DNA of 64,000 nucleotides from an uncultured Clostridia bacterium (lineage in GTDB: Bacteria > Bacillota > Clostridia > Oscillospirales > Ruminococcaceae). The notes under the pieces are model-generated. The model saw only the letters and a list, made by a program, of their open reading frames with translations, had not been told where the DNA came from and did no database searches. The stretch is taken from NCBI GenBank assembly GCA_947389015.1, contig CANDVA010000002.1:149511-213510 (forward strand), in the 5' to 3' direction. Positions within the stretch are counted from its first letter, which is position 1. Each line of letters begins with the position of its first letter. The position numbers and the translations under genes were made by a program. Of this stretch, positions 43,004-50,746 are shown one piece after another.

Positions 43004-44728
43004 TCATTCTTCCGAAGAAGTTCTTTGAGTGATACGGAATATCACAAATTCCGCCGGCTTTACGGGAGCAACTCCGATGACGCATATAAGCCGTCCGTTG
43101 TTTATATCGTCCTGCGTCATGGTCTCTCTGCCAACGTTTACGAAAAAAGCCTCGGCGGGAGAACCGCCCGCGAGAGCGCCGCTTCTCCATACCGTATTAA
43201 GGAAAACGTCTATCGTCCTTTTTACTCGAACCCATAACAGCTCGTCGTTAGGCTCGAAAACGACCCAGTTCGTATTTGCCTTAATTGATTCCTCCAGATA
43301 AATAAACAGGCGTCTTACGTTGACATATTTCCATGAGGAATTGGAGCTTACCGTTCTTGCGCCCCATACCCTTATTCCCTGTCCCGGGAAAAATCTTATT
43401 AGATTTACGCCCTTGGGGTTGAGAATGTCCTGCTCGCCTTTATTGTACATACAATCAAGTCCTACGCAGGCGCGTATCGTTTCATTCGCGGGAGCCTTAT
43501 GTACGCCTCTTGAATTATCGCTTCTGGCAAAGATACCCGCCACCGAGCCGGACGGCGGAATGGCTGTGTTCTTCTTTGCAAGCGGGTCGAAGATTTCTAT
43601 CCACGGGTGATATAAAGCAGCGTAGCTTGAATCGAAAATATTTCTGTGAGCGACAACGTCGTCGATTTTCTGACTTCCGCGCGGCAGATCCAGCACCGCA
43701 AAACGGCTTGCCAAGCTCTCGCAATGAGCGACCAGACTTAGCTGAACGTTCGGATCCGTAACGCCGGGAACGGCAATTATACTTACAACGTCGTTATCGA
43801 TAAAGCTCTGGATCCCCGTACGCTTTCCGGGACCGTTGTCCGCCCCGATAAAGTCCGCCGCGCTTAATGCGTCCTTTGTGCCGTCAGAGCCGCCGTCCAT
43901 GCCTATAACAAGTATGTCCTTATCCTTTCCCGCGACGATCTCAAAAGTCGAACACAACGTTTCGGATTCGGGTATTTCAACGCTCACGTCCAAGAGATCC
44001 GACTTTGCCATTTTATTTTTTATGTAGCTTGACGAGCGGAGATTAAGGCTTACGTTCTCATACAGTTCTACCGCGTCCTCATATTTGACCTCAACATTGA
44101 ATTCGCAAGTATATATCACTTTCGAGGGCAAAATATCCGTATCGGTGACATCACCGTTAAAAGCACTCGTAAAACTCAGCAGATTATCCTGCACCGAGGA
44201 GATTTTATTGTACTGTATCTCATTTCCGTCGAAGAATGCAGCGATATCTCCCGTTTGAAAGCCAACGGCGTTTTTGACCTTATATACCGTCCCCTGAACG
44301 AGTTCCTCGGCACTTAATATCTGCGTTTTTGCCTTTGATGACGGAGTAATGATAATTCTGATAAAATTTCCCCATTTCCCGGGGTCTTTCGCGGTGAATT
44401 TAAGAATATTCTGCTCAGAAACGCTCTGAGCGCATTTTGCGTCCGGCGGCGTAACCCTCATAATAAAAGCTCTTGTTCCGCCATTGATAAAAAAATGCTC
44501 CACAGCATACGACAGAAAACGATAATCCTCAAATTCCGCCTGCGACAGATAGCCGCCGTACTTCCGCTTGAAATCAGCAAAATTGGTTACAAGCTGCGGA
44601 GTACCTTTGTCCGATCCCTTTACGCTGAGTCCGATAAATCCTGCCGTGCTTGTTCCCACACCCTCCATGGGCTTGGAACCCGATTCAAATTCTTCAACGT
44701 ATACTCCGGGTGATAAATATTCCGGCAT
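43004..44728 (-). CDS. Contractile tail sheath protein
   Basis: A 574-residue sheath. It opens MPEYLSPGVYVEEFESG, has the central VYLSLVAHCESLASRFAVLDLP-like core at VQLSLVAHCESLASRFAVLD, and ends with the strongly conserved sheath domain (RIWGARTVSS, FVFEPNDELLW family block as WVVFEPNDELLWVRVKRTID, FFVNVGRETMTQDDINNGRL). Only one sheath gene is present, unlike the three of Afp. It supplies the contraction stroke. Confidence 0.95.
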   Translation of the reverse strand: MPEYLSPGVYVEEFESGSKPMEGVGTSTAGFIGLSVKGSDKGTPQLVTNFADFKRKYGGYLSQAEFEDYRFLSYAVEHFFINGGTRAFIMRVTPPDAKCAQSVSEQNILKFTAKDPGKWGNFIRIIITPSSKAKTQILSAEELVQGTVYKVKNAVGFQTGDIAAFFDGNEIQYNKISSVQDNLLSFTSAFNGDVTDTDILPSKVIYTCEFNVEVKYEDAVELYENVSLNLRSSSYIKNKMAKSDLLDVSVEIPESETLCSTFEIVAGKDKDILVIGMDGGSDGTKDALSAADFIGADNGPGKRTGIQSFIDNDVVSIIAVPGVTDPNVQLSLVAHCESLASRFAVLDLPRGSQKIDDVVAHRNIFDSSYAALYHPWIEIFDPLAKKNTAIPPSGSVAGIFARSDNSRGVHKAPANETIRACVGLDCMYNKGEQDILNPKGVNLIRFFPGQGIRVWGARTVSSNSSWKYVNVRRLFIYLEESIKANTNWVVFEPNDELLWVRVKRTIDVFLNTVWRSGALAGGSPAEAFFVNVGRETMTQDDINNGRLICVIGVAPVKPAEFVIFRITQRTSSEE

Positions 44729-44753
44729 TTGTTTTCCTCCTTCGTTTTTAAAT

Positions 44754-45419
44754 TTATTTCAACACGTCGTCGGCCCGAACTCTGACGGCATTTATACCGC
44801 TTTCATCGTAAAGTCTGACTGCCGCCGTGCCGACAAAAGGCTTTTCTATGGGTACACTCGCTTTAATGTACAGATCGAATGCGGGCAGCATTACGGAGTG
44901 TTCCGCGCTGTAATCATTTGCAATCTTTTTTACAAAATAATCGGTCATAAGAGCGTTTTCCGCTTTTTCAAGAACGACAAATTCCTCCGCGCCCGAACTT
45001 GTGTCCAGAAGAAGAAAACCTCTTCCCTCAAGACAAAACCGATATGGATTTTCGGCAATGATATGCTTATCTCCCGCTTTGACCGACTTGCTGAGATAAA
45101 AATATCCGTATTCAAGCGCCGCCCTGCCATATGACTGAATATTGAGCCAAACAGCCGTCTTTCTCGGAGGCGGAACCCTGCGTATAAGATTTACGCGAAT
45201 AACTTCTTTTTCGGGACTTGCGCGGTACTCGCAGTCATAATAAATATCCGATCTTATTGAAAGCGTAAATTCGTTCGGCAGCTCCTTTGCGGCTATGTAA
45301 AATCCGCCGCTCTTGCATACGGGATAAAAACGCTTTTCGTCGGCATAGAAACGCAGCTTGTCCTCCGCGGGAACAAACCCAAACGTATCTATACACTGAA
45401 TTTTCAGCGATACCTTCAT
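44754..45419 (-). CDS. eCIS-associated hypothetical, carboxypeptidase-regulatory-like
   Basis: A 221-residue protein without an assignable family. The first 80 residues (IQCIDTFGFVPAEDKLRFY, KSGGFYIAAKELPNEFTL) follow the pattern of carboxypeptidase-regulatory-like beta domains that form the second half of Afp16/Pvc16. Since the preceding gene supplies only the DUF4255 half, the two may together equal one cap protein. AGGGAGAG precedes the ATG, which overlaps the previous stop. Confidence 0.5.
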   Translation of the reverse strand: MKVSLKIQCIDTFGFVPAEDKLRFYADEKRFYPVCKSGGFYIAAKELPNEFTLSIRSDIYYDCEYRASPEKEVIRVNLIRRVPPPRKTAVWLNIQSYGRAALEYGYFYLSKSVKAGDKHIIAENPYRFCLEGRGFLLLDTSSGAEEFVVLEKAENALMTDYFVKKIANDYSAEHSVMLPAFDLYIKASVPIEKPFVGTAAVRLYDESGINAVRVRADDVLK

Positions 45420-45985
45420 AACTCTCTCCCTTGAGGCTTTTGCGTGGTCTGAATATCCGCTGCCGACGTTCCCGAAACAGCTTCTCCTACAAGCGCCGAC
45501 ACCTCGATAGGGGTTACGCAAAAGCCCACGGATAGCCTATACGGAGTGTTGCCGACGCTTCGGATATTTGACATTTCCTCCGGCGTCAGATCAAGCATCT
45601 GAAGCTGAAGCTTGTCGATATATGTTCCGGGTCTGAAGCCAAGCTCGCTCTCCGTCAATACGGGAGTGTTCAGCAGCGTTTCAGCGGCGCGGAACAGAAT
45701 ATTATGCTCCTCCTGTGTTTTGCGCGCGTCCTCCGCCTTGCTGTACGCGGTCATAAGATAATAAAGTGTCAGGAAGTGCGGAGCCTGCTCGCGAAAGCCG
45801 CTGCCCTTTTGTATAAGCGGCTGAGGAGTGATGTCATAGCATGGACGTATACCGTAAAGGTACAGCCCGAGCATAAGATCGCGCGGTTCGTCGGGTGTGC
45901 ATATCCCGACGCGCCCCGTGCCCGGGAACAGCTCAAAGAGCGAACGGGAGAAATGATTTATCAAGGCAATTTCGAGATTATGCAT
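45416..45985 (-). CDS. DUF4255 tail terminator/cap protein (Afp16-like)
   Basis: A 189-residue protein with the DUF4255 pattern: LYLYGIRPCYDITPQPLIQKG, HFLTLYYLMTAYSKAEDARKTQEEHNILFRAAETLLNTPVL, and PYRLSVGFCVTPIEV near the end. The family caps tube and sheath and sets particle length in Afp. The C-terminal 25 residues are a flexible Thr/Gln-rich tail. Confidence 0.87.
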   Translation of the reverse strand: MHNLEIALINHFSRSLFELFPGTGRVGICTPDEPRDLMLGLYLYGIRPCYDITPQPLIQKGSGFREQAPHFLTLYYLMTAYSKAEDARKTQEEHNILFRAAETLLNTPVLTESELGFRPGTYIDKLQLQMLDLTPEEMSNIRSVGNTPYRLSVGFCVTPIEVSALVGEAVSGTSAADIQTTQKPQGREL

Positions 45986-45994
45986 TGTGTTTCC

Positions 45995-46930
45995 TTAATC
46001 GTCCACCTCCTCAACGCGAGGTCCGCGATCTCCGCCTTCATCCGCATCGTTATAACCAATTCCTTGACGACCCGCGTTCTCGAAGCCCCTTTCGCTTTCC
46101 GTATAAGCTTTATTTGCTCTGGAAAGGGCATTCCTGACATTTTTGTCCTTTATAGCTTCAACATTGATATTATCCAAGCTTACTTCCTCCAGTTCCCCCA
46201 TAGCAACCGCTTTATCTTTAGCTGCCGTAAAGTTTCTCTTAATTTTAGACTTCTGCTTTACCGCATCTGCAAAAGCGGTTCTTTGGTCATCATACGAGCC
46301 GCCGGCAGAAGCATTAATCATCGCGGCGATCTGATCTTCCCGCGCCTCGCAAGTCGCGTCGGCATATTTTTCGATCTCCTCAATATATCTGTGCTTGCGG
46401 TCATTGTGCTTTGTATACAAGAAGCTCCCTATACCGCCCGCTATGCCCAGCATACCCACAAACGACGAACCGAATCCCGCCCATGCGTTATAGGATTCTT
46501 GGGTATCGACGCCTGCCCTCTGCACGACCCCGCCGTCTGAAAACTTAGCCTGAACGGGAGAAGTGCCAAGCTGCGTATCCGTTTGAGCCGCCGCGGCGAT
46601 CATATCCGCACCGTCTTCCATAGCCTCGTCGTCGTTTAGCGGCAGCCCGCCCATTTTGCCGGTCGGTCTCACTATATCGCTTTTCTGTTGAACGACGTGA
46701 CCAAGCTCGTGCGGGAGGTGCTTCTCCTGCCCGGGAGCGACATATACCTCGTTCCCCTGTGTATAGGCGTGAGCGTGGAGCTGCGCGGGCTTTTCCGAAT
46801 TGTAATGAACTCTTACGTCGTCGAACGAAAAACCGCTCGAATTCTCAAAGCTCACTTTCATTCTGCGCGGAATACCCGTTTTATCCTTTTTGCAAGCTGT
46901 TCTTTCGGTTCTTTCCGCATACGTATTCAA
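45995..46930 (-). CDS. DUF4157 protein with metalloprotease-like motif
   Basis: A 311-residue protein. Residues 25-110 are a DUF4157 domain (FDDVRVHYNSEKPAQLHAHAYTQG, then APGQEKHLPHELGHVVQQK) with HELGH as zinc site. After VVQRAGVD (about 155) comes a different module: a hydrophobic helix (about 172-190, GMLGIAGGIGSFLYT) and a charged helical domain. DUF4157 proteins accompany eCIS loci as cargo or cargo handlers, so the C-terminus may be the payload. Start is TTG at 46930, overlapping the ATPase stop, behind AGGTGG. Confidence 0.85.
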   Translation of the reverse strand: MNTYAERTERTACKKDKTGIPRRMKVSFENSSGFSFDDVRVHYNSEKPAQLHAHAYTQGNEVYVAPGQEKHLPHELGHVVQQKSDIVRPTGKMGGLPLNDDEAMEDGADMIAAAAQTDTQLGTSPVQAKFSDGGVVQRAGVDTQESYNAWAGFGSSFVGMLGIAGGIGSFLYTKHNDRKHRYIEEIEKYADATCEAREDQIAAMINASAGGSYDDQRTAFADAVKQKSKIKRNFTAAKDKAVAMGELEEVSLDNINVEAIKDKNVRNALSRANKAYTESERGFENAGRQGIGYNDADEGGDRGPRVEEVDD

Positions 46931-48807
46931 ATCGGATCACCACCTAAATTTATTTTCTTATAATCGATATCAGGAAACGCGAGACCGAATTTCTCATATT
47001 CATATTTCAACGCTGATATGATATGCCGCATTGAAAGCGCAGAGCCCTCCGCGAGAACGGCAGCGAAAAGCGCCGTCCATTTTATCTCGGCAGGCGACAT
47101 ATCAAAAGCACCCGCCAGAAAATCGAAATCAATATCCTCACACAGCAGAGCTTCGGGAATAAATTTGCGCCACAACGCCGCACGTGCCGCCGCATCGGGC
47201 TTCAGAAATTCTAAAGTAAAATGCAGCCGCCTTTTGAACGCGGGATCAATATTCCCCTCAAGATTGGTCGCAAGCACTACTATACCGCCGTATTCCTCCA
47301 TTTTTTGAAGCAGATGAGCAGTCTGCGCGTTGGCGTGACGGTCATGGGAATCCGAGACGTCCGTGCGCTTCGCAAACAAGGAATCCGCCTCGTCAAAAAA
47401 CAGCAAACAATTATTCTCCTCCGCTTTTTGAAACACCTCGGAAATTCGTTTCTCCGTTTCGCCTATATATTTATCCTCGATACGGCTCAGGTCTACCCGC
47501 ATAACGTCCAGACCCAGCTCCGCAGCCAGAATATAAGCGGACATGGTTTTGCCGGTTCCCGAAGCGCCGTAAAATAATACGCCCAGACCTCTGCCATATG
47601 GAAACAACTTTTCAAAGCCGTATCGTTCAATAAGGCTGGGAAGGCTTTCGGCGGTTCTGATAATACGCTTCAGCGTTTCGGTTATATAGTCCTGCGCAAC
47701 CAGATCCTCAAGACGGAACATGGGGTGTATCAGTTTGCAAATGGGACTTTCACTGTTCAGAGACAGTATCGTTTCCATAAGCTTTTTGATATCCGCAGGT
47801 CTCGAAGAATTTCTTTTGCAGACCTCCGCGATCTCTCCGACCGTCAAACGGTAGCGCTCCGCAAGTAACCGAGTGTCAATATCCGCACCGTCAAGATAAT
47901 ATTTCCATGCTTTCAAACGCGTGGCTTTATCCGGAGGTGATACTTTCAAAAGAAAACAGCTTCTATCCCATAATCTTATCTGATCCTCTTCCGAATTTAC
48001 GCAAATAAAAACGATAGGCAGCATAACCGAAAGCATATTCACAAGACTTACGGCTTTTTTAACATCTTCATCGGCCAACACTACGGGAACACTGTCCGTT
48101 AATATACATGCCCCCGTCAGTTCTCCGACAAACTCGTCTATATTTTTTGTATTATCAACGAAGACCTCGGCGATATTCTTTCCGAAAGAGCCGCAAATCT
48201 GCGAAGCAAGGGTTCGTCTTCCGCTTCCTATCCTGCCGTTTATGACAACACAGGATAATGCGTTCGGCGATATATGGTCAACGCCGTATCCATACAGATC
48301 ACTGTACAACAAAGGGAGCTTATCCGAAAAAAATTTAAAGGATATATTCGGAATTGAAATGTCGTTTCCGATAATAAAATTGAATAAAAAGTTTTTCAGC
48401 TTGAAACGCCGTGCCGTTTCACATCCTTCCTCCATATCAAAAAGATATTGGATCGGCTTTTCGGCGAGCATGGACAAATATACGTTCTCGCTTTCAATAA
48501 ACGGATAATGTGAGACCGCCGCCAAAAATGTCGGAGCTTGTCCGTTACCCTCGAGCGCCGAGGAAATACCGAGCATTACGCAGAAATATACAAATCCCGA
48601 AAGCGCAAATTTCTTGCGCACAACAACCATTGGCAAAACCGCTTCTGGCGTCATGTCCTCGCATACTCTCAAACGGTCAAGCTCGTTCATCAAATTATCG
48701 GTATTCACGGTCTCAAAACACAAGCGAATGATCCGACATATATCCGATATATGCTCAAATGAATTGCAATAGGGTTTTGACCTCGTCCAATTATTATTTG
48801 TATCCAT
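46927..48807 (-). CDS. AAA+ ATPase of the injection system (Afp15-like)
   Basis: A 626-residue ATPase, first gene of the operon. Two AAA modules are visible. The first (about 190-330) is degenerate: the P-loop reads GRIGSGRRT, lacking the lysine. The second (about 390-560) is intact: Walker A GASGTGKT, Walker B LLFFDEADS, sensor 1 VVLATNLEGN and arginine finger AFKRRLHF. In Afp/PVC the homologue is needed for assembly or cargo loading. GAGGCG precedes the ATG. It lies 23 bases from the invertible promoter segment. Confidence 0.93.
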   Translation of the reverse strand: MDTNNNWTRSKPYCNSFEHISDICRIIRLCFETVNTDNLMNELDRLRVCEDMTPEAVLPMVVVRKKFALSGFVYFCVMLGISSALEGNGQAPTFLAAVSHYPFIESENVYLSMLAEKPIQYLFDMEEGCETARRFKLKNFLFNFIIGNDISIPNISFKFFSDKLPLLYSDLYGYGVDHISPNALSCVVINGRIGSGRRTLASQICGSFGKNIAEVFVDNTKNIDEFVGELTGACILTDSVPVVLADEDVKKAVSLVNMLSVMLPIVFICVNSEEDQIRLWDRSCFLLKVSPPDKATRLKAWKYYLDGADIDTRLLAERYRLTVGEIAEVCKRNSSRPADIKKLMETILSLNSESPICKLIHPMFRLEDLVAQDYITETLKRIIRTAESLPSLIERYGFEKLFPYGRGLGVLFYGASGTGKTMSAYILAAELGLDVMRVDLSRIEDKYIGETEKRISEVFQKAEENNCLLFFDEADSLFAKRTDVSDSHDRHANAQTAHLLQKMEEYGGIVVLATNLEGNIDPAFKRRLHFTLEFLKPDAAARAALWRKFIPEALLCEDIDFDFLAGAFDMSPAEIKWTALFAAVLAEGSALSMRHIISALKYEYEKFGLAFPDIDYKKINLGGDPI

Positions 48808-48830
48808 AAACGCCTCGGTATATTTTATAA

Positions 48831-48858
48831 ATACAACATAATGTCGATTATGTTGTAT
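48831..48858. repeat. Left recombination site of the inverton
   Basis: 28 bp: arm ATACAACATAAT, core GTCG, and the perfect reverse complement of the arm. The reverse complement of this whole site equals the right site at 27 of 28 positions; only the asymmetric core (GTCG against CGAC) shows the orientation. This is the structure of a tyrosine recombinase crossover site. Confidence 0.92.
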
Positions 48859-48942
48859 TGCATCTTTAAAGCAGAGCAGGAAAATGTAAAAAAACACAAA
48901 ATCCAATCGTTTTTTTTGTTAAATCAGACAGAAAAATAACTC

Positions 48943-48971
48943 TTGACATAAGGCGCTTTTTATGATATAAT
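48943..48971 (+). promoter_or_regulatory. Consensus promoter inside the inverton
   Basis: -35 TTGACA (48943-48948), exact 17-base spacer, -10 TATAAT (48966-48971). Perfect match to sigma-A consensus, oriented away from the operon in this sequence. Confidence 0.9.
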
Positions 48972-49001
48972 ATATGTAATAAAAAGTATGCTTGTGCATA
49001 A

Positions 49002-49029
49002 ATACAACATAATCGACATTATGTTGTAA
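49002..49029. repeat. Right recombination site of the inverton
   Basis: Arm ATACAACATAAT, core CGAC, arm ATTATGTTGTAA; one mismatch to the left site in reverse orientation (last base). Its outer arm encodes the final codons and stop (49019-49021) of the recombinase, and since the arm is the same after inversion the protein would not change. Confidence 0.92.
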
Positions 49030-49858
49030 CTATGAGGTTAAGTCGTTCGATCTGACGGGCATGTGTCTGCCCACTTTCAACCGTGTAGATGCGTGTCGTA
49101 TTTACATTGGAATGACCGAGAATATCGGCAAGACGCGACAAATCTTTTTCTAGTGAGTAGTAGGTTCTCGCAAACAAGTGCCTTAAATTATGAGGGAAAA
49201 CTTTTTCGGGGGAAACTACTGTTAAGACGGATAGCTTTTTCATATCTCGCCATATGTTAGAACGGTCTAAATTTTTCCCGTTCCTTGTAATAAACACCGC
49301 TCCGGCGGTGATTTTTTGTTTTTGAATAAATTTTTTCAACAGTTTGCAAAGCTGTTGCGGAAGAAAAACGGTACGGAGTTTGCCCTTGCACTTAATTTCC
49401 GCGCGTCCCGTTTCAACCGATTCGACCGTAATAAACTTTAGCTCGGAGACCCGTATTCCGGTGGCGCAGATCGTTTCCACTATCAGCATCAATCTTTCGT
49501 TTTTCTGCTGCTTTGCAGCTTTGATCAGACGCAGATACTCATTACGGCAAAGCTCCTTTTCTTCGGGAACGAACAGTGCGCGCTGTATTTTAAAAGGCTT
49601 GACCCTAAGATCGGCGCAGCCGATAAACTTAAGAAATCCGTTGACGGCAGCGAGCATGGAATTGGCGCTTGAGGCAGCATAACGTTCACCCAAAAGCAGC
49701 TTGAAGTCAATGACAAGTTGCTTATTGATCGCTCGTTTGTCTACAAATTCAATAAAAAACCTTGTGTCATGAATATATTTTGAAATCGTATATGAGCTTC
49801 GCTCCTGCTCGATCAGATGTTTTTTGTAATCGGATATTTTTTTTTCAAGTACTGACAT
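49019..49858 (-). CDS. Tyrosine recombinase, probable inverton switch enzyme
   Basis: A 279-residue XerC/D-type recombinase. N-terminal SAM-like core-binding domain (about 1-90, YTISKYIHDTRFFIEFV) and catalytic domain with Arg in ATGIRVSE, Lys in CKGKLR, His-x-x-Arg in HNLRHLFA, His in LGHSN and the nucleophilic Tyr in TRIYTVE. The ATG at 49858 follows GGAGGAAAT; an earlier ATG at 49873 has no such site. Its stop lies inside the right recombination site, tying enzyme and switch together. Its own promoter lies at 49889-49918. Confidence 0.93.
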   Translation of the reverse strand: MSVLEKKISDYKKHLIEQERSSYTISKYIHDTRFFIEFVDKRAINKQLVIDFKLLLGERYAASSANSMLAAVNGFLKFIGCADLRVKPFKIQRALFVPEEKELCRNEYLRLIKAAKQQKNERLMLIVETICATGIRVSELKFITVESVETGRAEIKCKGKLRTVFLPQQLCKLLKKFIQKQKITAGAVFITRNGKNLDRSNIWRDMKKLSVLTVVSPEKVFPHNLRHLFARTYYSLEKDLSRLADILGHSNVNTTRIYTVESGQTHARQIERLNLIVTT

Positions 49859-49888
49859 AGTAATTTCCTCCATAACTGTTTATTATCA

Positions 49889-49918
49889 ATTTTAACATAT
49901 TTTAAGAAAATATGACAA
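49889..49918 (-). promoter_or_regulatory. Promoter of the recombinase gene
   Basis: Minus-strand -35 TTGTCA (49913-49918), 18-base spacer, -10 TAAAAT (49889-49894). It lies outside the inverton, so the recombinase stays expressed in both states. Confidence 0.6.
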
Positions 49919-49966
49919 CTTTATTCATTATTCTCTGTTTTGATGTAGTATAATAAAACTTGACGC

Positions 49967-50068
49967 GATTATCACAAAAAAGTAAAAACGACGTATGAAA
50001 TCGCCGATCTGTCCGCTCCCGACAAACCCGCCTACGTTCTCTACACGTCGGGAACGACGGGCATACCT
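49967..50068 (+). pseudogene. Fragment of an NRPS adenylation domain
   Basis: The frame reads YEIADLSAPDKPAYVLYTSG and TTGIP, which is the A3 core motif region of nonribosomal peptide synthetase adenylation domains. Only about 30 residues remain; there is no start codon and the frame passes directly into a GNAT fragment. Confidence 0.75.
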
Positions 50069-50272
50069 ATTTTCACCGCTCCGAATTACCGAAAAAACGG
50101 TGTTGAAAAAGTGGTCGTGGAGTGGCTGATAAAGCAAACAAAGTTACACGGTATCACAAAAATTTATCTGGAGACCTCGAGCGCGGGTAGAACGCTTTAC
50201 CAAAATCTTGGATTTGAGGATATGCGGAATATGATGAAGCTGAAACATTGGAAGAATTATGCCGATCATTAA
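50069..50272 (+). pseudogene. Fragment of a GNAT acetyltransferase
   Basis: In the same frame as the NRPS fragment, PNYRKNGVEKVVVEWLI corresponds to acetyl-CoA-binding motif A and GRTLYQNLGFED to the C-terminal GNAT motif. The N-terminal half is missing. Ends at a stop codon just after the start of the next fragment. Confidence 0.75.
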
Positions 50273-50375
50273 AGAAATTGAAGTAAAAAATATTATTACA
50301 AAGTCTAATTTGCCCGTCTGCGAATACTCCGTAAATCCGTATGTCGGCTGCACACACGCTTGCAAGTATTGCTAA
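50259..50375 (+). pseudogene. Truncated radical SAM protein
   Basis: 38 residues from an ATG behind GGAAG: MPIIKEIEVKNIITKSNLP and then NPYVGCTHACKYC, the start of a radical SAM protein with its Cys-x3-Cys-x2-Cys cluster motif, followed at once by a stop. The rest of the enzyme is absent. Confidence 0.8.
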
Positions 50376-50398
50376 CAAAACCGTTTTCCTGATAGACA

Positions 50399-50436
50399 AG
50401 CCGCCGATTTTATCATTTTCGGCGGCTAATTTTTTG
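50399..50436 (+). terminator. Terminator after the gene fragments
   Basis: AGCCGCCGA and its complement around 11 bases, followed by TAATTTTTT. Confidence 0.8.
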
Positions 50437-50446
50437 TTTTTGCTTA

Positions 50447-50569
50447 TCAATTTTTTAAAGTTAAGGATGCTCCTTTTAATGTGAATATTTCTCCGCGGCG
50501 CATTCCAGTTGCAAGCTCATACGGAAATAATTCATAGTAATCTTCCCCTTTTTCTCGGTTGGGAAAGCG
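50447..50569 (-). pseudogene. Fragment of an integrase
   Basis: The minus strand reads FPYELATGMRRGEIFTLKG, which matches the catalytic Arg region (ATGMRRGEI) of phage/ICE integrases, followed by SLTLKN and a stop. It is distinct from the complete recombinase at 49019. The stretch 50570-50746 beyond it shows nothing I can support. Confidence 0.65.
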
Positions 50570-50746
50570 TATAACCTTGCTCTGTGTAAAAAGACTGTGT
50601 AGGGTTACTGCGCAACCTTTTCAAAAAACTGTAATACTTCTTTGCCGCTGCTATGCTGTGCAAGAAGTTTTTTATTGTGTGCAAATGTGCTCGTTTAAGC
50701 CATTTTTCGATTTGACGAGCGCTCTCTGTACGCGTGGTTTTTTCGT

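Larger units (their letters stand above)
48831..49029. promoter_or_regulatory. Invertible promoter segment upstream of the injection-system operon
   Basis: 199 bp bounded by two 28-bp sites in inverse orientation, with 143 bp between them carrying one consensus promoter and no ORF. A tyrosine recombinase gene directly adjoins the right site. Recombination would flip the promoter. As given, it fires rightward, antisense to the recombinase and away from the ATPase gene. After inversion the -10 would lie near 48889-48894 on the minus strand, some 75 bases before the ATPase ATG. No other good minus-strand promoter is visible for the 23-gene operon. Confidence 0.85.

Noticed and set aside
25231..48807. 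The structural gene cluster as a prophage
   Set aside because: No capsid, portal, terminase, lysis or replication genes; DUF4157, DUF4255, LysM adaptor and AAA+ ATPase identify an injection system instead.
48831..49029. The paired palindromes as plain terminators or repressor operators
   Set aside because: They lack T runs, are 27/28 identical in inverse orientation with a direction-setting core, and adjoin a tyrosine recombinase; an inverton explains all of this better.
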